Shown here one piece after another: positions 44,706 to 55,715 of a stretch of 64,000 bases of DNA. The notes beneath the pieces were generated by a model. That model was not told where the DNA came from and did not search any database. It saw only the letters and a program-made list of their open reading frames with translations. Where the stretch lies: assembly GCA_024305745.1 (NCBI GenBank), contig JAHRBS010000009.1, positions 1,240,001-1,304,000 on the forward strand, given 5' to 3'. Positions within the stretch are counted from its first letter, which is position 1. Each line of letters begins with the position of its first letter. Origin of the DNA: Polyporus tsugae (lineage: Eukaryota; Basidiomycota; Agaricomycetes; Polyporales; Polyporaceae). Made by a program: the position numbers and the translations under genes.

Positions 44706-46545
44706 CTAGCCTCGCTTCCTGCTCGCCTTCGGCTTCGATTTCGACTTCGAGGTCGATGCGGCTGCACCCTCCGTCGCACCCGAACCACCTCCGCCTTCCA
44801 GGGCATCATCCAGCAGGCCCTCGTCTTGCAGCGCCGTTATGAACTCCCTGAGGAACGGCTCGTAGTCGAATGTCCGCTTGATATGGTCCGTCTGCGAAAG
44901 ACAACGTTTATTCGTCAGCTCGCAGCTCGCTCATCCACTCCGAACCGGCATTTCTACTGTGCATGCACCAGCCATGCACGGCTCACGACCGGAGCCGACA
45001 CGGGCACCGCGGTGGACAGCTTCACGGCCACCGTCAAACAAGCTCAGACAGATGCGACCGGGTGCAACCCAAAGCCTAAAAGCCAAGCCGACGTACCTCG
45101 GCGCTCTCCGCCTTCGCGACCTCCTCGCCGACGGCGACCTTCGCCACAAGCGCGTCCCGTACACACCGCTCCCAGGCCGGCACGAGCGCGCGGGCGGGCA
45201 TGTCCAGGATCGCGAGCTCCCGCGCCATCTTCCGCGCGCCGAAGTCCGCGGCGAAGACGCGCCCTGGTGCGGTTGCTGGCCCTGCTGGCCGGAGCGGCGT
45301 GGCGAACGCCTGGGACGCGCACTCGCGGAGCGTGCTGTCTACCTGCGCAACCATACAATTAGCATTATTATTAATGAGGGGCCGCAGACGATACGCACCT
45401 TGTCCTCCCAACCTTCCGGGTGCTGCTCCGCGAGGCGCCGCTCGAGCGCCGTGTGCTCACGCTTGAGCATTTCGAGCTCGTCGCTCGCACGCAAGTACGG
45501 GTCGTCGACGATCGCCAGGAGGTTGTACTGGATGTGCCCCGCGCTCGATGTGTCGGCCCCGTGCATGCGCCGCTGCAGCGCCGGCCGCACGACGTCCATC
45601 CATCCCGCGCGCTCCTCTGGCCGGTCCGAGTCGATCGCGCCGACCTCAAGCGGGCCACAGGTTCGCAGGCCGTCGAGCTCCCAGACGCGCCCGTGGGCGG
45701 GGACGTAGCCGATGTAGTGGTATGCCTCGACCTTCTCCGAGGTCGAGGCGCGTGCCGACTTGCGGCGGGTGCGTGAGGGGGAGGACCGTGCGCTCCACGT
45801 TTTGCGTCGTTTGGCAGGAGGCGAGCTGTCTGCTTTTGCTTTCGTCTTTGCGGACTCAAGTGCAGCCGTAGCGAGTGCGTGATGGGCCCCACGAAGGTCT
45901 GCCGGGCTGCGAGAGATGTGATCGGAAAGGGGCAAGGAAAGTGGAAGAGGGGAGGGGGCTTACCGCGCAAGCGAGTTCTGGGCTTCGCGGATGTGGGACG
46001 AGTTGGAGATGGCGAGGCCTCTCATCTGCCGGGTTCCTGCGGTGTTAGCGTGCGATTGGAGTAAATTGGGCCGCATATATGCGTGCTCACGACAGGCGAC
46101 ATCTTCTCGGTGTCAGCTGCGAACTCGCTCAGTTCCGGTCCGAGGTCGACTCCCCCGCAGTTGAACAAGACGTTTAAGATGGCTTGCGAGGAGCACGCGT
46201 CGTCGCTGAGCTGGTTGGCGAACCATATCGAGCGAGCGTCGGGGTCATCGAGGTCGTCCTCGGCGCTGAACTCGGGCTTCGCGCCTGTCTCTGTTTCGCA
46301 GAGGTAGCAGAAGATGAGGCCGTAGGGGTTGAGGTGGTCTGTCGCGAAGGACTCGACACTGTAGAGCTCGGTGACTTCAAGACCCCGCACGCCTAGTTTC
46401 CGGACGAGTGTGGTGAACACACCTGCCGATGTAGAGCAGTTTTGGTGGGAAATGATACCGCGTAGTGGAGCATAAGCTTACCAGGATCTGATTCAATGAC
46501 TGCGAAAGGCCCGCCGACGAGGTCGTGTTGGGAGTCTGGCTGCAT
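44706..46545 (-). CDS. UCH37: UCH37/UCHL5-type ubiquitin C-terminal hydrolase
   Basis: A family C12 cysteine deubiquitinase of the UCH37 subgroup, which binds the proteasome (and INO80 in animals) and trims ubiquitin chains. The start ATG at 46545 gives MQPDSQHDLVGGPFAVIESDP. After an intron come the conserved GVRGLEVTELYSV, the catalytic Gln and Cys in ANQLSDDACSSQAILNVLFN, the catalytic His in EAYHYIGYVPAHGRVWELDG and the following Asp. A Lys/Arg/Ser-rich insert sits in the crossover-loop region. The long C-terminal helical extension ends with the ULD-type segment TFDYEPFLREFITALQDEGL, which is diagnostic for UCH37 rather than the short UCHL1/L3 forms. The tail is Ser/Lys-rich. All active-site residues are present. 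Confidence 0.93.
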
Positions 46546-47812
46546 GTTGGAGTGCTGTGCGCAACCCCCTAGGCGTTAATTAGCCTTGCTTTGGGCCCAC
46601 CCGGAGTATAGAAACCTGGCGAAACAAGCATTAGCTGAAGTCCTTGGCCACTGGCATCCATGTCGTCGATCTGAAAGATGCGATGAGAATTGAAATTCGG
46701 ATATGTTGAAACCCGTTGTGTCCCACTGTGCTCCGTCTTCTTGTAACCGTAAATGTTACTCCAAGGCAGTAACCGCGTCCGTCAGAACGTATGCCCAATC
46801 GATGTTCCAACTTCCACAGCTTTTGCTCCACTATATAGTAAGCCTCACCCTAGAGTTGCTCACCCATCGCCAGCCATAACACTTGGTACCACTCACTCAC
46901 CGCTCGTAAGCTATCCACAATACGTCGGGGCCCGCGAAATCGGTGTAAACTCAAAAGCGTTGGGAGGAGGGAAAGAAGGAACGGAGCCAAACTGCGAGCC
47001 CAAGTTCGATCGCGTCATGGCACGCGTCGCGTCCGTCACGCCCATGTGATCGTGACTCATTGAGTCTTGTGAGCCGCAACGCGTCACGCTCGCGTCCAGA
47101 CGCCACATTCTTAAGCTTCGATCTGTACCACTCTTCCGTCGCATCGACTCCATCGCCCACCGAGGAGGTACTCTCAATTTGTTCTGTCCTTTGTATGATG
47201 TTTCATTTGGCTCAGATAAATAAAGACATTATCTACAGGAAGGCGTTGACAGCAGAAATCCCTTTCGGAATCCCGCACTTATGAGAACACATTCCGGAGA
47301 CCGCCACTACTCAGCTGCTGGCACATACAATCAGCTGATGGCGCCATGTAGACCGTCATCGCCCTTCCTGTCCGTTAGTAGCACTATTAGTAGCAAGAGC
47401 GAGTGGTAAGCCTTGCATGGCCGCAAAGGACTCCCTTACTCAGCGAACAAAAGGGTTGTGACATTGAAGCGACAGCATACTTGGTGGACATCGATGAGCA
47501 GAATGCCGATTATAAAGTGGGATGAAGTATGACGACGATGGTATAATGTATACATACATACTCGGAGCACGGGAGTTACAAGAGGGTACGGCGCGATTCG
47601 TTCCGAGGGTGGGAATGAGTATGACATGCGTAGGATGAGGTGATGGGGCAGCGATATATGCGTTACTGTCTGGAGGCGAGCCATGCAGGCGAGACACAGG
47701 GTAATCGTGTGCGAGAAAATAAGGGTACGGCATAGACGATGGCGATACGGAGCACTGATCGTGGAGAGAAACAAAGAAACGCACGGCCGCGAGCACGGAG
47801 TGGTGCTCAAGC
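46546..47812. other. intergenic, no gene recognised
   Basis: Promoter region of UCH37 and 3' side of the zinc protein. Open frames here have no motifs or splice structure. Confidence 0.5.
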
Positions 47813-48594
47813 TCAGGTCTGAAGGGGCGATGGCGAACGGTCCGCACAATCATAGCACGTACTGAGGTCACTGGAAAGCGAGAAGGTCGCTCCATGATCA
47901 TGGCACAGAGGATGGAACTGGGAGGCGCACCTCTCGGGTGTCTCGAACGAGCACCCCCGACACACGATCCTTCCGCACCCCGGCAGGATCCCCTCCTTCT
48001 CCCTCTCGTCCCCCGCCTTCCGCCCCTCTTCACGATCATCCTCATGCTCGCGTACCTTCCGCCGCTTCCCCACCGTACCCGTCATATTCGTATGCGACGC
48101 CAGCGCCGGCCGCCTCCCATCGTCCAGCCCATGACTATTACTGTTCAGGTCCCCAAATGACAGCGAGAGCGAGGCGGGGGTGTCTGACGACGCCACATCA
48201 GGGGAGGCGGGCGAGACAGTAGCGGGGGACATGGTGAGCTCGGGGGTGGGTGGCACGGACGGCGGGCAGCCGTTGCACGTCCGTGAGCAGATCGTGCACG
48301 TCGGGGCGTGGCACCTGCGTGCCAGTGCGTGCAGGCGGCATCATCGATCTCAGTCAGCGTCACGATTCGAAGGCAGCACAGAAAGATGGCGATCACGTAC
48401 CGTACGCACTGGATGACCTGGCTCTGCTTGGCTCCCGGGAAGGCGCGGTGACAGGAGGTGCAGACGACCGCCTTCGTGCCGAGTTGCAGCGGGGTGGGCA
48501 GGGAGAGGGGGATATCCGAGATTATGGGCGAGGTCGAGTGTGCGAGCTTGCGTCGTTTCAGTGTGTGCATTCTGCGCCCGTTGGAGAGGCCCAT
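47813..48594 (-). CDS. small two-cluster zinc-binding protein, function unknown
   Basis: Three exons spliced in frame give a protein of about 200 residues. The first Cys cluster reads VVCTSCHRAFPG, then QVIQCVRC-HAPTCTICSRTC-NGC. It is joined by a Pro/Ser/Thr-rich and then highly charged linker (KRRKVREHEDDREEGRK) to a second cluster, GCGRIVCRGCSFETPE and STCYDCADR. The CxxC spacing suggests RING-like or zinc-ribbon metal binding with ligands contributed by both ends of the protein. The basic start KRRKLAHSTSP may be a nuclear signal. The ATG at 48594 is the first in frame. Both introns have good junctions: R-CHAP and TPE-SDLST. I recognise the architecture as fungal but cannot name a characterised member. 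Confidence 0.75.
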
Positions 48595-48680
48595 GGTGTC
48601 TTGGGGGAAAGTGGCTGATGGAAGAGGCGAATTCCTCAGAGAGCGCCTCTTTACAAAGTGCTTGGAGGTGATTGTAGGGC

Positions 48681-48688
48681 AAAAAAAA
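48681..48688 (-). terminator. RNA polymerase III terminator of tRNA-Gly
   Basis: A run of eight T on the minus strand, 26 nt downstream of the tRNA 3' end. Confidence 0.8.
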
Positions 48689-48713
48689 CAGTGCATACAC
48701 TCTTGCGTGACCA

Positions 48714-48794
48714 TACGCCGAACGGGAATCGAACCCGTGCCGCTTGCTACCAAGTAATGGAAGGCAAGCATGATAACCACTTCACCATCGGCGT
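48714..48794 (-). tRNA. tRNA-Gly (anticodon UCC) with a 9-nt intron
   Basis: The minus strand folds into a full cloverleaf. The acceptor stem is ACGCCGA/TCGGCGT, the D stem GTGA/TCAT with loop AGTGGTTA, the anticodon stem CTTGC/GCAAG and the T arm ACGGG-TTCGATT-CCCGT. The anticodon loop reads C-T-TCC-A, followed by TTACTTGGT and the closing A, so a 9-nt intron sits at the canonical 37/38 position. The mature length is 72 nt plus CCA, which is not encoded. The internal A and B boxes (AGTGGTTA and GGTTCGATTCC) are good. The anticodon UCC decodes GGA/GGG glycine codons. Confidence 0.93.
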
Positions 48795-49086
48795 GTGGTA
48801 AACGCACCAAAGAGCAGAATCATGTGCCATATATTCGCTCATCACCACTTCGGGTACTTCACCGCTCGCGGTCTCGACTTCCCCACTGCCTCCCTCAAAC
48901 ATCGTTTGTCCCCTCCCCCTCCCCGCACTTGCACAAACTGCTAGTATTGGCTTCTATTTCCGATAATACCACGTTGCATCATGAAGAATAAGAATAAGTC
49001 AACCAAGTTCCCCGTCGTGCGTGGTCCACCTTCAATCTCCCCTTCGGGGTTACACTGACGCCAGCTCCTCCTTGCGGTCCATCGCT
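48795..49086. other. intergenic region upstream of the NC2-alpha gene
   Basis: About 290 bp between the tRNA 5' end and the NC2-alpha start. No gene was seen. It should hold the NC2-alpha promoter. Confidence 0.4.
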
Positions 49087-50000
49087 ATGTCCCTATCCCG
49101 GGCGTTGCACACTCTAAACGACTTGAACCCATACGCGCGTGCGGCGTGGCGGCAGGCGCGAATCAAGCGCATAATGCAGAAGGACGAGGAGGTCGGGAAG
49201 GTTGCCCAAGCAACACCCGTTGTCATCTGTACGCTCCCCCATCCTCTCCGTCCCGGGGGTTCTACGAACTGCTGCTGAACCACGCATCCCTTTTTACCCT
49301 GTCTTCGGCTCGCGTTCACCCCCCCCCCTCCTGCGGACGTCGGTCCTCCTCTTCCTTGGCTCCTGCGGTGCGACATGACATGCATGTGGGACACAACCAA
49401 CATAACATCGGTGCCGGCGACCGACCGCACAGCGAAAGCACTGGAGCTGTTCCTGGCGATGATCGTGGAGGAGGCGAGCAACGTGACGGTCGAGCGCGGG
49501 TCGAAGCGCGTCGAGGCCTACCATCTGTACGTCCCCTCCCCTCCCCTCTCCCCCCCTTCCCATTCTGACTTGTTGTTCGTGTTCGCGTTCTGACGACCGT
49601 CCTCTCTCTGCACGGCGGGGCGCACAGGAAGCATGCGATCGAGACGGTGGACATGCTCGACTTTCTGAAGGAGATCGTCGAGGCCGTGCCGGACCCGTCC
49701 GCGGGGGGCACGATCGACGTCGAGGCAGAGAACGCGGAGGCTCGCGCGCGCAAGCGCGGGAAGGGCAAGGACAAGCTCGAGAAGGAGAAGGAGAAGAAGG
49801 AGAAGGCGGAGAAGGTGGCAGAGAATGGGGACGGCCCGGTGAAACCCAAACGGCGGAGCAGGAAGAAGAAGGTGGTGCAGGAGGAGGACGAGGAGGACGA
49901 GGAAGCGCGGGACGAGATGGACGTCGAGGAGGACGAGGAGGAGGCGGGAGGGAGGAAGAGGCGGCGGAGGGAGGAGGATGATGACGATTGGGAGGGCTGA
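49087..50000 (+). CDS. BUR6: NC2-alpha (DRAP1/Bur6) histone-fold transcription repressor subunit
   Basis: The alpha subunit of negative cofactor 2, which pairs with NC2-beta through a histone fold and binds TBP on promoter DNA. The ATG at 49087 gives a short leader, then the histone fold ARIKRIMQKDEEVGKVAQAT, PVVI-SKALELFLAMIVEEA, VERGSKRVEAYHL-KHAIET and VDMLDFLKEIVEAVPD, which closely follows human DRAP1. The C-terminus is a long Lys/Glu/Asp-rich tail ending EEDDDDWEG. The first intron (49229-49432) is 204 bp, long for this genome, and the second is short. Both junctions join in frame. Confidence 0.93.
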
Positions 50001-50430
50001 AGGGAGGGAGGAGGAGGGAAGGGGTGCTGGGGTAGGGTGAGCGCGAACATTTGTCTGTTGTACGAGTATACATCGAGGTGGACGACAATACTTATGGGGA
50101 ATGGGGTTTGCATTCTGTACTGTACATCTCCGTCGAGCGAGTGCTGGGGTCCGCCGCTGTATCCGGTCTAGTCGCACTGTTGTACACTTCTTCTTCACGC
50201 TCACTCTCAGACTGCATTGCTTTCAGTGTGCGGCAGGCCAAAGGAGGCTACCTCGCCGTCTTTGATTTCTTTATGATATATCCGAGGACGGTGGTGCCCA
50301 CGGGCGCCTACGCGCCTGTCAACGCGACGCGCGACGCGTCCACAGCTTGCCTCCACTCCCCCACCCTCTCCCGTGTACCCTTACCTCCTCCCCCTCCCTC
50401 ACACGCACTCATAAGTCTTCCGCCCTAACT

Positions 50431-51644
50431 ATGGCGACATCCTGGGATGACGAGTTCAATGCCTTCATGGGCTCCGCCGCCGGGCCCTCCGGGTCCTTGA
50501 TCGATCGCGCCCGCGCCGGGCCCGACGACGACGACAACATCGACTTCGCGATGGGCGAAGACACTGGTCTCCCTGGACCGCCGGGTCGGGGCCGCGTCGC
50601 GGTGCTGGGGCAGGATGTGGCGGAGGAGACGGCGTTCCAGCAGCTGGTCCGGCACTGGATGAACGAGCGGCACGCGCCGGACGTCTTGCCCGGCCAGGAG
50701 ATGCTCCTGGGGCGGATTTTGGACCATGTGAGGAAGCAGGTGAGTGAGTGTGGGGCATTTTGCGCTTGTGGTTCTCCTGGTGAAGGGGAATGTGGGGTTG
50801 GACGTTTTGTTACGGGAGGTGCTGCCGGCAATTTAGACGGATGCTTTGAAGCACGGATTGCGGACGAACGACCTGGCATTTCGGTGGACTGCGCGGACAG
50901 GACGGATGCTGACGGGGTGCAGCTGTAGTCGAACGACGTCGAGCTCTTGAGGGCTGACCCGGACTCTTCAGAGGAGGAGCACTTCCGGATCATGCTCGTC
51001 CAGACCGAGATCGAGCGCGTCAAGTTCGTGGTGCGGTCGTACATCCGCACGCGATTGCACAAGGTGCGCTGTTATGTGTGCATTCGTCGTTTGCCTGTAT
51101 GCTGATTTCGGGAGTGTAGATAGAGAAATACGCGCGGTACATCAGCTCCACGGCGGATACGCACGAGCGACTGTCGAAAGCCGAGCTCGAGCACGCCAAT
51201 AGGTGAGCGTGCAGCTATTGCTAATCCATTTTTTCTGAGCGGCGACTTACGCATTGTCAGGTATTCGCGGCTGGTGGAATATTACTTCCGACAGTCGGTC
51301 CTGCAAAGCCTGCCTGAACAGCAGCAATCATTAAAGGAGGACATCGTGTTCATGCCACCAATGGGTATGGGCGCCGGACCAAGCTCCTTGGAGACATGCT
51401 CACGCTTGGCTCTCAGTGCCTTCACCGGACAAGCAGCGGCCAGTGATTGCGCACGCGCTGGTTGACTGCCCACCCATGCGCCTACCTGAGTACGCCGTTC
51501 AGACCGTTGTCATTTGTGGTTTGTGCTGACATTGCGTTCGAATACAGTGGCGCGTCGACAGAGATGAAGAAGGGCGAGATATCGATGACGCCGTACCACG
51601 TTGTAGAACATTTGTTGCTTCGGGGCGAGGTCGAGCTCGTTTGA
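50431..51644 (+). CDS. SLD5: Sld5, GINS replication complex subunit
   Basis: Sld5 with Psf1-3 forms GINS, part of the CMG replicative helicase. The ATG at 50431 opens MATSWDDEFNAFMGSA and an acidic Gly/Pro-rich leader. The helical A domain follows: FQQLVRHWMNERHAPDVLPG, LLGRILDHVRKQ, ELLRADPDSSEEEHFRIMLV, EIERVKFVVRSYIRTRLHKI, EKYARYISS and YSRLVEYYFRQSVLQSLPEQ. The small C-terminal B domain reads KQRPVIAHALVDCPPMRLPD, GASTEMKKGEISMTPYHVVE and HLLLRGEVELV. The ending GEVELV is typical of Sld5. Five short introns all close in frame. It lies 430 bp downstream of NC2-alpha on the same strand. Confidence 0.93.
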
Positions 51645-52430
51645 CTTTCGAGAGGCTACAGGCTTCGACGCGCGACTTGTACACCTTCGCAGCATAGCCG
51701 GAACGCAGGCAAGGATGGACCGAGAAATAAGGAAGAGCCTCAAGTGGCCGTGAGCGTTGTGAGCATGGCCGCATTACCAGTACTTACTACTGCATAGTAG
51801 TAGACCGAAGCACTAGTTGCCAAGCGAGGGACCTAGGGAGGATCTGAGCCAGTTTACTCTTCGATCAGTAAACCTCGTTGTACTCTTGTCTCTACCATTG
51901 TAGTCTCTACGCGAATCAGTATTGAAAAAAGTTTGATTGCCCATAGTATATTTAGTGGCATAATGCTGCCGTTCCATGTGCGTGGTGCCGCCCAAACAAC
52001 TGGGCTCTCGTGGATCAGAGTCTCGCATCCTTACCGCGGGCGATTCGCGGGAGGACTGATAGCTCAGGATGTTGCCGGCCGGGGTCGGACGAGGCAAGAC
52101 TTAGACTGTTGGTTGAGTGGGGCAGTCGAGACCACGTCGCGATCGATCTGCGATCGCCGATACACATCTGTATATGGGCGTCTACATGCCCAAAGAGAGT
52201 GCTCAGGCCCAGTCTCCTCTGATCTCTCAGCTCTCCTCCTCACCGCTCGCTCTCCACAGCCGTCATCCTCGCAATCCTTCTCCACTCCGAAGCACGCGCT
52301 CTTATCGGCGTGATCAACTAAACCCCACAAAGGTGAGCCTTCCAAGAACCTCGCCAATCCCGAATATCCCCCCGTTCAGCCTGGCCTTCTCGAGCTCGCT
52401 ATTCACTCTTCCCCAAAGCCCCCTCTCCCC
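51645..52430. other. intergenic, no gene recognised
   Basis: 3' side of SLD5 and promoter of the isochorismatase-like gene. The 200 bp before 52431 are pyrimidine-rich, as is common in fungal promoters. Confidence 0.45.
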
Positions 52431-53060
52431 ATGTCTCAATCTTCCCCAGACACATGTTCCAACGCAACTCAACTCCAGGATCTCCTCTCCCGCGGCAAAG
52501 ATGACCCAAAGCGCGTCCTCGTCGTCCTCGACGTCCAGCACAACATGCTCGCAGACCCGCCCGCCGGCATCCCTGCAGGGGCCATCGTCGGCCCCAACAT
52601 CGCCGAGATACTCGCCCACGCCCGCGCCGCCAGCCCTCCGCCCCGCATCGTGCACATCCGCAATTGCGGCGACGCCGGCGAGCCGGATGAGTGCGGCACC
52701 GCCGGCTGGCACCTCGTCCACGAGCCGCGCGACGGCGAGTTCGTCGTCGACAAGCGCAAGAACAACGCGTTCTCGGGCACAGCCCTCGACCGGATTATCC
52801 CCGCGACGTCCGAGATCATCATGGTCGGCATGCAGAGCGACTTCTGCATCCGCGCGACTTGCAGCGCAGCCCTCAGCCGCGGGAACGAGGTCCTCCTCGT
52901 GAGAGGCGCGCACGCGACCTACGACCGCATCGAGTACCACAACCACGGCCTCATCACCACCGCCGCAGAGGTCGAGAGGGAGATCGAGGGCGAGCTCGAG
53001 GAGGCGGGCGTCATCATGCTCGAGATGAAAGACTTGCCGGGTATGTTCACAAACCGCTAG
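52431..53060 (+). CDS. isochorismatase-like cysteine hydrolase
   Basis: A single-exon, 209-residue member of the cysteine hydrolase superfamily that includes isochorismatases, nicotinamidases and ureidoacrylate amidohydrolases. The catalytic triad is complete: Asp34 in VLVVLDVQHNML, Lys108 in GEFVVDKRKNNAFSGT and Cys139 in IIMVGMQSDFCIRATC. The residues before Cys (MQSDFCI) include the position that normally forms the conserved cis-peptide. No signal peptide is present, so it is probably cytosolic. The substrate cannot be told from the sequence; the neighbours are housekeeping genes and give no pathway hint. The ATG at 52431 is the first in frame and leaves a normal 25-residue leader before the first strand. 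Confidence 0.92.
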   Translation: MSQSSPDTCSNATQLQDLLSRGKDDPKRVLVVLDVQHNMLADPPAGIPAGAIVGPNIAEILAHARAASPPPRIVHIRNCGDAGEPDECGTAGWHLVHEPRDGEFVVDKRKNNAFSGTALDRIIPATSEIIMVGMQSDFCIRATCSAALSRGNEVLLVRGAHATYDRIEYHNHGLITTAAEVEREIEGELEEAGVIMLEMKDLPGMFTNR

Positions 53061-55616
53061 GGCTTTGTGGGGGTTGAGTGGCCCTGTGGCACACTGCCGG
53101 TCGTCGAGAGGGATCTGCTTTGATCACAAGTGCTGTCCGTCAGCGTAATGCTCGTGTCTCAAAATGTTTTCGCAAGGCGTACATACCTGCTTGCCTTGGG
53201 CGGAAGGTGTTTGAGTACGTCTCATGGGCTTTCCCTCTGTTCGCTTGTGTTACAGTGCGTGTCCCCATTTTGTAATTTTCTACTCTCCGGTTTTTACAGG
53301 TGTACATACACGAAGCTCCCGGTTAAAACTCGCGTCATGTATACCTAGATGTAGACTACTAAGTCCTTGGCGATTATACACATTCGTCATGACAACCTTG
53401 AGTTGGAGTGTCAGGCAACGTCGCAACAGGTGCAATCCCTTCTGTCAAATTGTCGTACTGCTGACGTTATCGCCGTCGTGCACTAACATCCTACTGACCA
53501 GGGTCGCTAGACATACATATATCTGTACATCTTTGTTACTTATGGTGAGTACTTAGTTTTGCTACGCTTCCCGGTGATGACAAACTCATGTCTTTTCACG
53601 CTGTTCTCGGGCATATGCATGTCACCGCAAGGGAAGGACACGGAAAGGACCCTCGTCGGGTATACTCCCTTTCCATGGCACACCCCTCGAAAAACGGGCT
53701 CCTCGGAGAGGAGAGGGTGAGTTCGCAAAGGTGTCCGGTCTCGGCGATCGCAGAACCTTTGGGACTCACGATGCTCCGGTATGTATCACAGTTCTCCGTC
53801 GAGGAGTAAGCATTGCACAGCAGGCACTGCGATCACAGCCAACTTGCATGCAGATTATGGGGTGCTTCTAAGTACCTCACAAGAAGTTTGTCGTGTGGGT
53901 TGGCTCCGCTTCGCGTGAGTTTCCAGAGTATCTGCTACGGTCGTCGCGACTCTAAGCTCATCGTAATTGATGTTCTAGCTTAGGAGCGATTCCACAGCAT
54001 CCGAATCCTTATCCCGCCGGCCGCGATGTACAGTAACTCTGCGCAGACACGGGGTAACCCGTACTTGTACACTCGTGGCAGTCTCGTGCCCATCCCAACG
54101 CCCAAACTCGCTGGATCGCCGAGCTTCCCCATATAATTATAGACCGCCCGAGTAGGTCCGCTGGCCACGCCGGCTCCGACGCCCACGCACCTGCTCAGTC
54201 AGGCCACAGGCCCTGCACAATGCACGTACAGCCACGAACGAAGATCGTCGACGAGACCGAACCTGTCCCCCAAGTATGCCTGCCCCGGTGGAGCTCCTTC
54301 CCACTCAGCGATAAATAAGCCTCGGCGTCAAATAATGAGCGTCAGCGAACCGGAAAGTCTACGTCTTCGAAACGATTTCAAGGCTCTTTCTCCGGGAAGG
54401 CGCTGGGTATGGATTGTGGATAGCAGGCTCAAGTGTGCTCTTCGATTGGATTGTCTACGGTGCGTTCGGCAGGGCATTCGTGTCGAGGATATACTTAAGT
54501 CCTGACGCTCGCTCGCACATTACAGGTGATTTACTAAGCCGAGGCAACAGATATTGCAATGGTGGATCATCACCAGTGTCGCCTCCGCCTCTGTCGGTTG
54601 CTCAGGATGTCCGATGATTTAGGCTCCTCCGCGTGGTCGATAACTGGTCGATACCAGTCCCGCCAGTATGCCAAAAATAGACCCGAAGTTGTTTGATCAA
54701 CTTGATTCTTGAACCACTTGGACCTCTTACCGCCTATCGACTGAGGATCGCACTTGACAAATCATAACGTCTAGACTCCCAACGTGACGGTCCTTCCGTA
54801 GCTTCAAGTTCGCACGTCCTGGGCGTTGGCTAGCCGACAGCAACATAGCATCCCTGTGAGTGCTTTCTTTCTCACAGCCTATCCTTGACATCAGATTCCT
54901 CAACGCTCACGAGACTATGTAGAAAAACACAGAATTCATCTCAAAGGTCAGATATGCCGATTGCATCGCATAACTTGGACGTTTTCAGCTGCCTACGTCG
55001 CTCTAGCGCCTCGCGCGCCTTCTCCAGGGTCAATTCGACAACGTACTGCATGCCGTGTACCCGCCCTGTGCATCCCGATAATCCCACCCATTGCCCAGCT
55101 CGACGGGCTATCTCAACGCAGTTTGATGCGACGTCTCCCAGACATGCGCGTATGCTGACTGGTCCAACTTCTAGACCTCCAACTTTGCACTGGCATCATG
55201 CATGTCGGTCTATCTTGATCCCTCCGACCAACCTCCGACCGCCAGTTCTTGCGATGCGCACGCGCCGTACCGCGGAGCCGGCCGCTTGTGAGCCTGATGC
55301 GTATGTAAAGACAAGCCTGCATGACGTGGGCCTTCTTATCCGCTGCGTGCGTAAGCGACCGAGGCCTGGACCCACAGCCCGCCCTGGACGTGAGTCTCTG
55401 GAGGATGTGGGCCTGCTGCTCGCGGTTCTGTGGTGAGGTGCCCTTGTCGATGGGTCAGCGTGTGGCGGCCATTGGGGGCTCTTGCCTTGCGTACGGCGCA
55501 CCGCTCACCGAAGCTTCTTTTTCGTTCTTGTTTCGGCCGAGCGCGGCGATGTGAGGAGGGTGGCGAGGGTTCGACCTGGGGCAGCAGTTGTTGTGTCCAG
55601 TGCTTGGCTGGTGAGG
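53061..55616. other. gene-poor tract, no gene recognised
   Basis: About 2.5 kb without recognised coding content. The longest open frame (plus, 54885-55436) has biased composition, no motifs, and an equally long open frame opposite. I do not call it a gene. A minus-strand reading at 53980-54186 (YNYMGKLGDPASLGVGMGTR) is also unassigned. Confidence 0.45.
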
Positions 55617-55624
55617 TATAAAGG
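55617..55624 (+). promoter_or_regulatory. TATA element of the first FAD monooxygenase gene
   Basis: TATAAAGG lies 92 bp before the ATG at 55716. Confidence 0.55.
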
Positions 55625-55715
55625 TCAGTTGCGACGGTGCGGTTGGGGCTCCAACACGACACCCGCATCATCTCAACTTTCTATCACTTCCGCTTCTTGG
55701 TCTTAGTCCAGCAAC

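Noticed and set aside
44878..45708. 276-codon plus-strand open frame
   Set aside because: Antisense to the UCH37 exons, which carry all catalytic motifs.
49294..50113. Ser/Pro-rich minus-strand open frames of about 265 codons
   Set aside because: Antisense to the Lys/Glu-rich tail of NC2-alpha; simple-sequence translation artefacts.
52314..52946. 210-codon minus-strand open frame
   Set aside because: Antisense to the isochorismatase-like gene, whose triad is intact on the plus strand.
54885..55436. 183-codon plus-strand open frame
   Set aside because: No motifs, no splice structure, biased composition and equally open opposite strand.
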